Shown here: piece after piece, positions 1 through 9,804 of the stretch
Position numbering within the stretch: position 1 is the first letter of the stretch
Layout: the number at the start of each line of letters is the position of its first letter
Assembly (NCBI RefSeq): GCF_022458985.1
Contig: NC_061778.1
Location: forward strand, 7,085,501-7,149,500
Length of the DNA: 64,000 nt
Direction of reading: 5' to 3'
From: Mugil cephalus
Lineage: Eukaryota; Chordata; Actinopteri; Mugiliformes; Mugilidae
Notes under the pieces: generated by a model
The model's database searches: none
What the model was told of the DNA's origin: nothing
The model's input: only the letters and a program-made list of their open reading frames with translations
Position numbers and translations under genes: made by a program

Positions 1-150
1 AGGTGCATGCCTACAGCCAACTTAGCATCACCGGTTGACCTCATGAGCATGACATTAGACTGTTGGAGAACATGGACACTCCAAACATAAACCGGCCAGA
101 GATAGAAAAAACATTAAAATATTAAACAGTACAAACAAAAAGAAAAGTGT

Positions 151-1089
151 CTACTTTGTTGAAACCAGATTTCGTTTAAGGAAAATCGTCATGCTATTCT
201 TAAGTTCCCTGGTTTTCAGTCCATATATGATCGGGTCCAGAAAAGGAGGGAAAATGAGAACAGACACACCGAAAGCCCTTCTCAAAGAAGGGGACGCGCT
301 TTCAATGCGATGCGTAATGAATGTAAATACTGTGAGAGTTTGTAAGATTATAAAAACTATTAAATGCGTGCTGCACGTCTGAATTGCTTTTCGCCGGGCG
401 TCTGCGTGATTTGTCACGACACACGTGTACAAGATCTGTGCATACGTGAACACTATTACCAAAAGCGGGCCTCCCATGGTTACAACCGTGGCCAATATCC
501 CGTAGTAGTTGTTCACTCTGATGTTCTCACAGGCTAGTTTCATCAGAGATGGGTTGTTGCAGTACAGATCCGCTATATGTGTTCTGCACACCTTGAGCCG
601 CGGAAGCAACGAAAACATTGTGACCATTACTGACAGATTCAATAACCACATCCCAATAATAATTTTGATCAAATTATGTGAGCTCATCAGGGTGTTGTAC
701 CTCAGTGGGCAACATATAGCTATGTATCGGTCGTACGCCATAGCACTCAAAATCAGTAAGTTTCCCGAGCCATAAACATGAATCAGAAAACCCTGGATGA
801 TGCACCCGGGATAGGAAATCAATCGGCTCTGTGTCACAATGCTCCCAAGGACTTGAGGAAAAAACGCCGTGGCACCCACTATGTCGCTAATGGGCAAGTT
901 GAAGAGCAGGATAAACATGGGCTTGTGCAGATTTTTGCTCACAACAATAGTTGACAAGACTAACAAATTGCAAAGCACAATGATCAGATATGTGAGGGTG
1001 CCAAACACAAATGCAGGATAAATGTGTGTGTTCGGTAAGCCCAGAGACGGCAGCATGAGGACACTGCCTGAAGACAAATTGGTAGACAT
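151..1089 (-). CDS. Teleost olfactory receptor, array copy 1
   Basis: Intact single-exon coding region of 312 codons for a seven-transmembrane odorant receptor, expected in the cilia of olfactory neurons and coupled to a G protein. Visible hallmarks are an N-glycosylation site near residue 4 (NLS), the TM3 end MAYDRYIAIC at 117-126, TM3 Cys96, the three extracellular-loop-2 cysteines 168, 177 and 187, and KAIQTCSTHL at the start of TM6. The TM7 motif reads DPIIY rather than the usual NPxxY. Length is normal for the family. The ATG at 1089 follows a short 5' UTR intron and a TATA box. It differs from its neighbours 3257-4195 and 6287-7225 at only about 13-20 residues, many in TM5 and TM6. The ligand cannot be inferred. 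Confidence 0.93.
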   Translation of the reverse strand: MSTNLSSGSVLMLPSLGLPNTHIYPAFVFGTLTYLIIVLCNLLVLSTIVVSKNLHKPMFILLFNLPISDIVGATAFFPQVLGSIVTQSRLISYPGCIIQGFLIHVYGSGNLLILSAMAYDRYIAICCPLRYNTLMSSHNLIKIIIGMWLLNLSVMVTMFSLLPRLKVCRTHIADLYCNNPSLMKLACENIRVNNYYGILATVVTMGGPLLVIVFTYAQILYTCVVTNHADARRKAIQTCSTHLIVFIILQTLTVFTFITHRIESASPSLRRAFGVSVLIFPPFLDPIIYGLKTRELKNSMTIFLKRNLVSTK

Positions 1090-1138
1090 ATTTATTCCAG
1101 CTGATATTGTGCTGCTGCCTCCTGGAAACTATCTTCAC

Positions 1139-1264
1139 CTGAAAGAAATGTTCTCATTGACAAGCTGTTTGAAACAAAGTGCACTCATTCAAATGGACCT
1201 GTGGTTTCTCACCTGCTGCAGTGTGCTTCTCTCCCTCACTGTGTCGTAAGTTTTGTCTTTTATA
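1139..1264 (-). promoter_or_regulatory. OR copy 1 promoter: TATA box, leader exon and 74-bp intron
   Basis: Read on the minus strand, TATAAAAG lies at 1264-1257. A predicted leader exon of about 20 bases ends at 1213 with donor GTGAGA. The acceptor CTTTCAG ends at 1139, leaving a 74-base 5' UTR intron; the next exon carries the ATG at 1089. The same arrangement occurs at the same offset in all three array copies. The start site about 30 bases after the TATA box is inferred. Confidence 0.55.
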
Positions 1265-1509
1265 AAAGACACAGATGACCCATGAGACTGGACGTGAGAG
1301 AGCATAGAGAAGCCTATTGCACAAACAGCGCATGTATTTACTTACACATGCGTTACTCACTCACCTTGAATGTAATGTCAATTAGTTTAAAGATGTGGCT
1401 TCTAACTGAAGTTTTTACAGAACAGTCTAGTTTTTAATTGTAGTTCTTATCAACTGCTGCAAGATAAAACTTCTTTGTTTTATATTTTCACATGCATAAT
1501 TATCCAGTA

Positions 1510-1815
1510 TGGGTCTTGAACATTTTTCAGGCCAAGGACCCCAAACTGATGGAGAGATTAAGGTGGGACCCCCTACCTACTATAGGTGTTCTAGTGCTAT
1601 TTATATAAATATACATTATTATTATCATTGTGCATTCAATATGAACCTGTCCCTCATCCCTTTACCTAAATATGTTAGATCCACGGTGATGTGTATTTAA
1701 AGAAATCTAAATTTATGGGTAGAAAGTAAAAAAATATATAAGAAAATGTGTAATCAACCAATGAACCCCCCTGCAATGCCTCCATGGATCCCCTAGGGGT
1801 CGCAGATCTCCTGTT
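1510..1815. mobile_element. Truncated non-autonomous DNA transposon, array copy 1
   Basis: AT-rich dispersed element whose left end resembles GGTCTTGAAC followed by 'ggaccccaaactgatgg'. It is cut at about 1815, where the array spacer begins. Related copies are at 4616-4921, 7744-8064 (with right end) and 32135-32665 (longer inside). No coding capacity. The superfamily was not determined. Confidence 0.6.
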
Positions 1816-3106
1816 ATTCCCAGAACTACTGTTCATTGTTTTATGAGTACAAGTTGACCATCTATGCTGCTTATAACAAACACCATTGAGTCTCAACATT
1901 AAAACCAGTTCTGCTGGGAAATGTTTGAACCTGGCGTTCATTAGCATGGACAAAATGAATTTCACACTGAAATAAGAGAAGGATTTAAATAGAGAATTTT
2001 TGACTGTGTTTTGTTGTGTAGTTTTTTGAGCATTTTTATAGATATTGGTGCGATGTGAACTGTGGCCTATTGTTACCGTCTCTGGGGGACCCACAGCTGC
2101 TGCCTATTTTGGTGATTACAAACGCAGCTTATATTAGACACCTGTTATCTGCATAAACCTGATGAAACCATAAGGTGAAATGTGTTGTTTCAATAGAGTG
2201 AACATTTTTATTTTGCATCTGTTGTGTGCAGCAAAACTCATTTTTTCCCCTCACATTTTGTGCTGTTTCCTGACTTTGCCTGCTCCAACAGTGGGAGGAT
2301 CTGAGCTCCAAAACAGAGATTAACTTACATCGTTATACACTGATTGCCGAGTTATATTGAGTTGTGACTACTTTTAACTTCTGACTTAAATGTATTCATC
2401 TTCTCAGCCTTTCCGGTGACTGTATATCATATATGTCAGGACAATATTAAACACAGTGACATTTGATTTTTTGACTGTTTTTTATTGTCAATAACAAAGC
2501 ACATATTCTCATTAGGCCTCACAGGAACCCAGCAAACCTACATTTACTGGGTTGTCAGGGAAATCACGACATTTAAAAACATTGCTTAAAGTACTTTTCT
2601 TATTGGTAGTCCATCATATATCAGCCTCCTTTTATATTCAATTTTTAGATTCACACACACACATGCTACTATTTGACTATATTTGATCAGCTGCTAAAAT
2701 ATCTGGACCTTCGGTGAGAGGCTCTTTTCCTACTTACTGCATTTGACAGTGTTTTCAACGTATCATTCAACCATTTTGATAAAGAACCTTTCTTTGGTTA
2801 ATCCTCCACTTTATTTTCCTTAACCTGCATTAAAAGTTAGAAGTCCTTATGAGGCTGATGAACAAGAACAAAACTGTCAGCGCTTATAAACTTGCTTATA
2901 AAGACTGGACAACAGAAATGTGCACATAAGGTAAATTAGAAAATACGTTATCATCAGATGAAGACGTACTGTAGATGTCTGTATTTATTGTTCACAGGGA
3001 AGAATGTTTGCTCAAAAACTCTTGAAATTATGAAATAAAAGCTGAATCCTGATGGGAGAAAAAAAATACATTCATTCATTCTTTGTCTGTGCTCGCTTGT
3101 CCTTGA
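1816..3106. other. Array spacer without a gene
   Basis: Spacer between the element fragment and the next OR gene, repeated with small indels at 4922-6137. It is AT-rich, with a short CA run near 2653. I see no coding region or RNA gene. Its right end passes into a fragment related to the common fish dispersed repeat also seen at 15350-15625. Confidence 0.6.
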
Positions 3107-3256
3107 AGGTGCATGCCTACAGCCAACTTAGCATCACCGGTTAACCTCATGAGCATGACATTAGACTGTTGGAGAACAGGGAAACTCCACACATAAACCG
3201 GCCAGAGATAGAAAAAACATTAAAATATTAAACAGTACAAACAAAAAGAAAAGTGT

Positions 3257-4195
3257 CTACTTTGCTGAAACCAGATTTCTTTTAAGGAAAATCGTCATGC
3301 TATTCTTAAGTTCCCTGGTTTTCAGTCCATATATGATCGGGTCCAGAAAAGGAGGGAAAATGAGAACAGACACACCGAAAGCCCTTCTCAAAGAAGGGGA
3401 CGCGCTTTCAATGCGATGCGTAATATATGTAAACACTGTGTTGATTTCTAAGATTAAAAAAACTATTAAATGCGTGCTGCACGTCTGAATTGCTTTTCGC
3501 CGGGCGTCCGCGTGATTTGTCACGACACACGTGTATAAGATCTGTGCATACGTGTACACTATTACCAAAAGCGGGCCTCCCATGAGTACAATCGTGGCCG
3601 TTATCCCGTAGTAGTTGTTCACTCTGATGTTCTCACAGGCTAGTTTCATCAGAGATGGGTTGTTGCAGTACAGATCCGCTATATGTGTTCTGCACACCTT
3701 GAGCCGCGGAAGCAACGAAAACATTGTGACCATTACTGACAGATTCAATAACCAGATCCCTACAATAATTTTGATCAAATTATGTGAGCTCATCAGGGTG
3801 TTGTACCTCAGTGGGCAACATATAGCTATGTATCGGTCGTACGCCATAGCACTCAAAATCAGTAAGTTTCCCGAGCCATAAACATGAATCAGAAAACCCT
3901 GGATGATGCACCCGGGATAGGAAATCAATCGGCTCTGTGTCACAATGCTCGTAAGGAGTTGAGGAAAAAACGCCGTGGCACCCACTATGTCGCTGATGGG
4001 CAAGTTGAAGAGCAGGATAAACATGGGCTTGTGCAGATTTTTGCTCACAGCAATAGTTGTCAAGACTAACAAATTGCAAAGCACAATGATCAGATATGTG
4101 AGGGTGCCGAACACAAATGCAGGATAAATGTGTGTGTTCGATAAGCCCAGAGACGGCAGCTTGAGGACCCCGCCTGAAGACAAATTGGTAGACAT
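3257..4195 (-). CDS. Teleost olfactory receptor, array copy 2
   Basis: Intact 312-codon, single-exon odorant receptor, the middle member of the array. It has the same architecture as the gene at 151-1089: NLS glycosylation site, MAYDRYIAIC at the end of TM3, three loop-2 cysteines and DPIIY in TM7. Against the left neighbour it changes residues 199-214 (TM5) and 247-257 (TM6: Ile250-251-type EIN in place of QTL, and Tyr257 for Phe), as well as Lys12, Ala49, Leu80 and Thr82. It shares most of the TM6 changes with copy 3. The gene appears functional; expression and ligand are unknown. Confidence 0.93.
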   Translation of the reverse strand: MSTNLSSGGVLKLPSLGLSNTHIYPAFVFGTLTYLIIVLCNLLVLTTIAVSKNLHKPMFILLFNLPISDIVGATAFFPQLLTSIVTQSRLISYPGCIIQGFLIHVYGSGNLLILSAMAYDRYIAICCPLRYNTLMSSHNLIKIIVGIWLLNLSVMVTMFSLLPRLKVCRTHIADLYCNNPSLMKLACENIRVNNYYGITATIVLMGGPLLVIVYTYAQILYTCVVTNHADARRKAIQTCSTHLIVFLILEINTVFTYITHRIESASPSLRRAFGVSVLIFPPFLDPIIYGLKTRELKNSMTIFLKRNLVSAK

Positions 4196-4244
4196 ATTTA
4201 TTCCAGCTGATATTGTGTTGCTGCCTCCTGGAAACTATCTTCAC

Positions 4245-4370
4245 CTGAAAGAAATGTTCTCATTGACAAGCTGTTTGAAACAAAGTGCACTCATTCAAAT
4301 GGACCTGTGGTTTCTCACCTGCTGCAGTGTGCTTCTCTCCCACACTGTGTCGTAAGTTTTGTCTTTTATA
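4245..4370 (-). promoter_or_regulatory. OR copy 2 promoter: TATA box, leader exon and 74-bp intron
   Basis: Same layout as in copy 1. TATAAAAG on the minus strand is at 4370-4363, donor GTGAGA follows the leader exon that ends at 4319, and the acceptor ends at 4245, before the exon holding the ATG at 4195. Start site inferred. Confidence 0.55.
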
Positions 4371-4615
4371 AAAGACACAGATGACCCATGAGACTGGACG
4401 TGAGAGAGCATAGAGAAGCCTATTGCACAAACAGCGCATGTATTTACTTACACATGCGTTACTCACTCACCTTGAATGTAATGTCAATTAGTTTAAAGAT
4501 GTGGCTTCTAAATGAAGTTTTTACAGAACAGTCTAGCTTTTAATTGTAGTTCTTATCAACCGCTGCAAGATAAAACTTCTTTGTTTTATATTTTCACATG
4601 CATAATTATCCAGTA

Positions 4616-4921
4616 TGGGTCTTGAACATTTTTCAGGCCAAGGACCCCAAACTGATGGAGAGATTAAGGTGGGACCCCCTACCTACTATAGGTGTTCTAG
4701 TGCTATTTATATAAATATACATTATTATTATCATTTTGCATTCAGTATTAACCTGTCCCTCATCCCTTTACCAAAATATGTTAGATCCACGGTGATGTGT
4801 ATTTAAAGAAATCTAAATTTATGGGTAGAAAGTAAAAAAATATATAAGAAAATGTGTAATCAACCAATGAACCCCCCTGCAGTACCTCCATGGATCCCCT
4901 AGGGGTCGCAGATCTCCTGTT
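4616..4921. mobile_element. Truncated non-autonomous DNA transposon, array copy 2
   Basis: Tandem copy of the element at 1510-1815, cut at the same internal point, so it was carried along by the segmental duplication rather than inserted independently. Confidence 0.6.
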
Positions 4922-6137
4922 ATTCCCAGAACTACTGTTCTTTGTTTTATGAGTACAAGTTGACCATCTGCGCTGCTTATAACAAACACCATTGAGTCTC
5001 AACATTAAAACCAGTTCTGCTGGGAAATGTTTGAACCTGGCGTTCATTCATATGGACAAAATGAATTTCACACTGAAATAAGAGAAGGATTTAAATAGAG
5101 AATTTTTGACTGTGTTTTGTTGTGTAGTGTTTTGAGCATTTTCATAGATATTGGTGCAGTGTGAACTGTGGCCTATTGTTATCGTCTCTGGGTGACCCAC
5201 AGCTGCTGCCTATTTTGGTGATTACAAACGCAGCTTATATTAGACACCTGTTATCTGTATAAACCTGATGAAACCATAAGGCGAAATGTGTTGTTTCAGT
5301 AAAGTGAACATTTTTATTTTGCATCTGTTGTGTGCGGCGAAACTCCTTTTTTCCCCTCACATTTTGTGCTGTTTCCTGACTTTGCCTGCTCCAACAGTGG
5401 GAGGATCTGAGCTCCAAAACAGAGATTAACTTACATCGTTATACACTGATTGTCGAGTTATATTGAGTTGTGACTACTTTTAACTTCAGACTTAAATGTA
5501 TTCATCTTCTCAGCCTTTCCAGTGACTGTATATCATATATGTCAGAATAATATTAAACACAGTGACATTTGATTTTTTGACTGTTTTTTATTGTCAATAA
5601 CAAAGCACATATTCTCATTAGGCCTCACAGAAACCCAGCAAACCTACATTTACTGGGTTGTCAGGGAAATCACGACATTTAAAAACATTGCTTAAAGTAC
5701 TTTTCTTATTGGTAGTCAGTCATATATCAGCCTCCTTTTACATTCAATGTTTAGATTCACACACACACACGCTACTATTTGACTATATTTGACAGTGTTT
5801 TCATCGTATCATTCAACCATTTTGATAAAGATCTTTTCTTTGGTTAATCCTCCACTTTATTTTCCTTAACCTGTATTAAAAGTTAGAAGTCCTTATGAGA
5901 CTGATGAACAAGAACAAAACTGTCAGCGCTTATAAACTTGCTTATAAAGACTGGACAACAGAAATGTGCACATAAGTTAAATTAGAAAATACGTTATCAT
6001 CAGATGAAGATGTACTGTAGATGTTCACAGGGAAGAATGTTTGCTCAGAAACTCTTGAATTTATGAAATAAAAGCTGAATCCTGATGGGAGAAAAAAAAA
6101 ATTAATTCATTCCTTTTCTGTGCTCGCTTGTCCTCGA
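4922..6137. other. Array spacer without a gene, second copy
   Basis: Copy of the spacer at 1816-3106 with a deletion of about 55 bases near 5785 and smaller indels. No gene seen. Confidence 0.6.
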
Positions 6138-6286
6138 AGGTGCATGCCTACAGCCAACTTAGCATCACCGGTTGACCTCATGAGCATGACATTAGACTGT
6201 TGGAGAACATGGACACTCCAAACATAAACCGGCCAGAGATAGAAAAAACATTAAAATATTAAACAGTACAAACAAAAAGAAAGTGT

Positions 6287-7225
6287 CTACTTTGTTGAAA
6301 CCAGATTTCGTTTAAGGAAAATCGTCATGCTATTCTTAAGTTCCCTGGTTTTCAGTCCATATATGATCGGGTCCAGAAAAGGAGGGAAAATGAGAACAGA
6401 CACACCGAAAGCCCTTCTCAAAGAAGGGGACGCGCTTTCAATGCGATGCGTAATGAATGTAAACACTGTGTTGATTTCTAAGATTAAAAAAACTATTAAA
6501 TGCGTGCTGCACGTCTGAATTGCTTTTCGCCGGGCGTCCGCGTGATTCGTCACGACACACGTGTATAAGATCTGTGCATACGTGTACACTATTACCAAAA
6601 GCGGGCCTCCCATGAGTACAACCGTGGCCAATATCCCGTAGTAGTTGTTCACTCTGATGTTCTCACAGGCTAGTTTCATCAGAGATGGGTTGTTGCAGTA
6701 CAGATCCGCTATATGTGTCCTGCACACCTTGAGCCGCGGAAGCAACGAAAACATTGTGACCATTACTGACAGATTCAATAACCAGATCCCTACAATAATT
6801 TTGATCAAATTATGTGAGCTCATCAGGGTGTTGTACCTCAGTGGGCAACATATAGCTATGTATCGGTCGTACGCCATAGCGCTCAAAATCAGCAAGTTTC
6901 CCGTGCCATAAACATGAATCAGAAAACCCTGGATGATGCACCCGGGATAGGAAATCAATCGGCTCTGTGTCACAATGCTCGTAAGGAGTTGAGGAAAAAA
7001 AGCCGTGGCACCCACTATGTCGCTAATGGGCAAGTTGAAGAGCAGGATAAACATGGGCTTGTGCAGATTTTTGCTCACAACAATAGTTGTCAAGACTAAC
7101 AAATTGCAAAGCACAATGATCAGATATGTGAGGGTGCCAAACACAAATGCAGGATAAATGTGTGTGTTCGATAAGCCCAGAGACGGCAGCATGAGGACAC
7201 TGCCTGAAGACAAATTGGTAGACAT
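6287..7225 (-). CDS. Teleost olfactory receptor, array copy 3
   Basis: Intact 312-codon odorant receptor, the rightmost member of the array. In the N-terminus (SGSVLMLPS) it matches copy 1, in TM6 (LILEINTVFTFI) it matches copy 2 apart from Phe257, and it alone has Thr108 in TM3. This mixed pattern suggests it lies near the ancestral state or has exchanged sequence with its neighbours. Same MAYDRYIAIC, loop-2 cysteine triplet and TM7 DPIIY motifs. Flanks: a TATA promoter at 7394-7401 and the complete end of the dispersed element at 8064. Confidence 0.93.
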   Translation of the reverse strand: MSTNLSSGSVLMLPSLGLSNTHIYPAFVFGTLTYLIIVLCNLLVLTTIVVSKNLHKPMFILLFNLPISDIVGATAFFPQLLTSIVTQSRLISYPGCIIQGFLIHVYGTGNLLILSAMAYDRYIAICCPLRYNTLMSSHNLIKIIVGIWLLNLSVMVTMFSLLPRLKVCRTHIADLYCNNPSLMKLACENIRVNNYYGILATVVLMGGPLLVIVYTYAQILYTCVVTNHADARRKAIQTCSTHLIVFLILEINTVFTFITHRIESASPSLRRAFGVSVLIFPPFLDPIIYGLKTRELKNSMTIFLKRNLVSTK

Positions 7226-7274
7226 ATTTATTCCAGCTGATATTGTGTTGCTGCCTCCTGGAAACTATCTTCAC

Positions 7275-7401
7275 CTGAAAGAAATGTTCTTATTGACAAG
7301 CCGTTTGAAACAAAGTGCACTCATTCAAATGAACCTGTGGTTTCTCACCTGCTGCAGTGTGCTTCTCTCCCACACTGTGTCGTAAGTTTTTGTCTTTTAT
7401 A
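7275..7401 (-). promoter_or_regulatory. OR copy 3 promoter: TATA box, leader exon and 74-bp intron
   Basis: TATAAAAG on the minus strand is at 7401-7394, although the bases upstream of it differ from the other copies. The leader exon ends at 7349 with GTGAGA, and the 74-base intron spans 7275-7348. Start site inferred. Confidence 0.5.
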
Positions 7402-7743
7402 CAATACACAGATGACCCATGAGACTAGACGTGAGAGAGCATAGAGAAGCCTATTGCACAAACAGCGCATGTATTTACTTACACATGCGTTACTCACTCA
7501 CCTTGAATGTTTGTTGTTTTTACAATGAATGAAATGAACAAGGCCTTATTATTTAAATGTATATTACATTTCAATTAGTTTAAAGATGTGGCTTCTAGGT
7601 GAAGTTTTTGCAGAATAGTCTAGTTTTTAATTGTAGTTCTTATCAACCGCTGCAAGAGAAAACTTCTTTGTTTTATATTTTCACATGCATAATTATCCAG
7701 TAGTTTATACAGTTTCACACACACTTATATTGTTTGTATAGAG

Positions 7744-8064
7744 CAGGGTTCTTGAACGTTTTTCAGGTCAAGGACCCCAAACTGATGGAGAGATTAAGGT
7801 GGGACCCCCTACCTACTATAGGTGTTCTAGTGCTATTTATATAAACATACATTATTATTATCATTGTGCATTCAATATTAACCTGTCCCTTATCCCTTTA
7901 CCAAAATATGTTAGATCCACAGTGATGTGTATTTAAAGAAATCTAAATTTACGGGTGGAAAGTAAAAAAATATATAAGAAAATGTGTAATCAACCAATGA
8001 ACCCCCCTGCAGTACCTCCATGGATCCCCTAGGGGTCGCAGATCTCCCGTTGAAGACCTATGGT
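7744..8064. mobile_element. Non-autonomous DNA transposon with both ends, array copy 3
   Basis: Left end GGGTTCTTGAACG and right end CGTTGAAGACC form imperfect inverted termini. This copy keeps the right terminus that copies 1 and 2 lack, which places the duplication breakpoint inside the element. Internally deleted compared with 32135-32665. Confidence 0.55.
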
Positions 8065-8089
8065 ATAGAGTCTATACACATTTTTTCAC

Positions 8090-9804
8090 ACCACTGACAC
8101 ACATTCATGTGAAAAATGTTGGCCCCCATTCTTGATTTCTTCTTCTTCTTTTTTTGCATGTTTGTTATACTTCCATGTTTCCATGATCAAACTAATTTAT
8201 ATATAAGACAAAAATAAAACACGTGGAAGTGAAGGTACAAGTTAATCATTAATTCAAAGAATGGTTTGCATTTTGTTCTTCTTATGATGTTATTTCCAGC
8301 CACAAAGATAGTGCTTTTCCCCAGGTTATTATTATCCCCGTCTTGATGATTTACTGGACGCGGGTGTCTTAGATGGAAGAGGAGACACTGACTATGTGGT
8401 CAGAGTCATAAAAGGAGGCCTTTTCCTATTTCTGTGTGATAGGAATGTGGGTTAGTTATGGTCATCTTCATGACGTGTATCCTTAGCTCTTGGAATCCAG
8501 CCAATCGCATGACAATCTCTGTCTTTGTGAACTCTATAAGAGACAAATGTTTTTCTGTTTGAGTTGTAGTGGTCTCCTATTGTAATTGCAATATACTCTG
8601 GTCACTGGTTGGGTCACCTTTAACAGTAATTGCAATCGAGCTTTTGTGATAACTTACAATGAGTCTTTTTCAGCACTGTAGAGGAATTATGGTCCACTCA
8701 TCTTTCTTCCAGTTGTTGTAATTCAGCCACATTACAGGGTTTTTGAGCATGAACTGCCCTTTTAAGGTCATGCCACAGCATCTCAATAGAATTCAGGTCA
8801 GGACTTTGACTAGGCTGTTGTAGAACCCAAGTTTTGATGGATGGACATTCTCCTTCAGGAGACAGTAGAATTCATGGTTCTATTTATCATGGTAAGTCTC
8901 CCAGGTCCTGGAACAGCAAAACAGCCCCAGACCATCACACCGCCACCACCAGATTTTACTGCTGCTGTCATGTTCTTTTTCTGTGTTCTTTTTCGATGTA
9001 ATGGGACACACACCTTCCAAAAAGTTCAACTTTTATCTTGTCAGTCCACAATATTCACTCAAAAGTCTTGGGGATCATCAAGATGTTTTCTGGCCAAACT
9101 GAGATGAGCCTTTACGTTCTTTTTGCTCAGCAGTGGTTTTGAACTCGGCCATGAGGTCATTTTTGTCCAGTCTCTTTGTTATGGTGGAGTCATGAACACT
9201 GATCTTAGCTGAGGCAAATGAGGCCTCCAGTTTTTAGGATGTTGTTGTGGGGTCTTTTGTGACCTCTTGGATGAGTTGTCGCTGGGCTCTTGGGGTAAGG
9301 ACAGTTTTTTCACCATCTATGGATAACGGCTCTCACTGTGTTTCACTGTAGTAAGCTTTAGAAATGACTTTATAACCATTTCCAGACTGATAGATCTCAA
9401 TTCTTTCTCATTTGTTCTTGAATTTCTTTCAATCTTTGCATGATGTCTAGTTTTTGAGGATCTTGTGGTCTACTTCACTTCCCATTTAAGTGATGTCTTG
9501 ATTGAGAACAGTGTGGCAGTAATCAGGCCTGTGTGTGGGTAGAGGTATTGAACTCAGGTGTGATAAACCACAGCTGAGTTATGTTTTAACAGGAGGGGCA
9601 AACACTTTTTCCACGCAGAGCCATGTAGATTTGGATTTATTTTCCCATAATATTAAAAACCATTTAAAAACTGTATTTTCTGTTTACTTGTGTTATCTTT
9701 GGCCTATATTTAAATTTGTTTGATGATCTGAAACATTTAAGTGTGACAAACACACCAAAAAATAAGAATCTGGAACAGTGCAAACACTTTTTCACACCAC
9801 TGTA
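8090..9804 (-). mobile_element. Decayed Tc1/mariner (TcMar-Tc1) transposon
   Basis: Nearly full-length Tc1-type element with its transposase on the minus strand. Stretches equivalent to PSQSPDLNPIE-type and GCFAASGPG-type transposase motifs can be read on the complement near 8790-8960, along with the helix-turn-helix part near 9240-9450. The reading frame is broken in several places and no intact transposase remains. The right terminus CTTTTTCACACCACTG ends at 9802 and is followed by TA, the expected target. The left terminus near 8100-8125 is degenerate. It is a plain DNA transposon and inactive. Confidence 0.85.

Larger units (their letters stand above)
1..8064. repeat. Tandem array of ~3.1 kb olfactory-receptor units
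   Basis: The same sequence begins at 1, 3107 and 6138, so at least three copies of a ~3.1 kb unit lie head to tail, each with one minus-strand OR gene. The left edge of the window cuts the array, so more copies may exist. Copies 1 and 2 pass at about 1815 and 4921 from inside a dispersed element straight into a ~1.3 kb spacer. In the last copy the same element runs on to its natural end near 8064 and the spacer is absent. The simplest reading is that the duplicated segment is spacer + OR + part of the element, with the duplication joint inside the element. Copies 1 and 2 share the absence of about 45-60 bases near 7515-7570 and 7700-7745 that are present only in copy 3. Seen directly; the breakpoint model is inference. 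Confidence 0.9.

Noticed and set aside
8841-9107. Plus-strand frame across the Tc1 element
   Set aside because: Reads the wrong strand of a decayed transposase; the true coding sense is minus.
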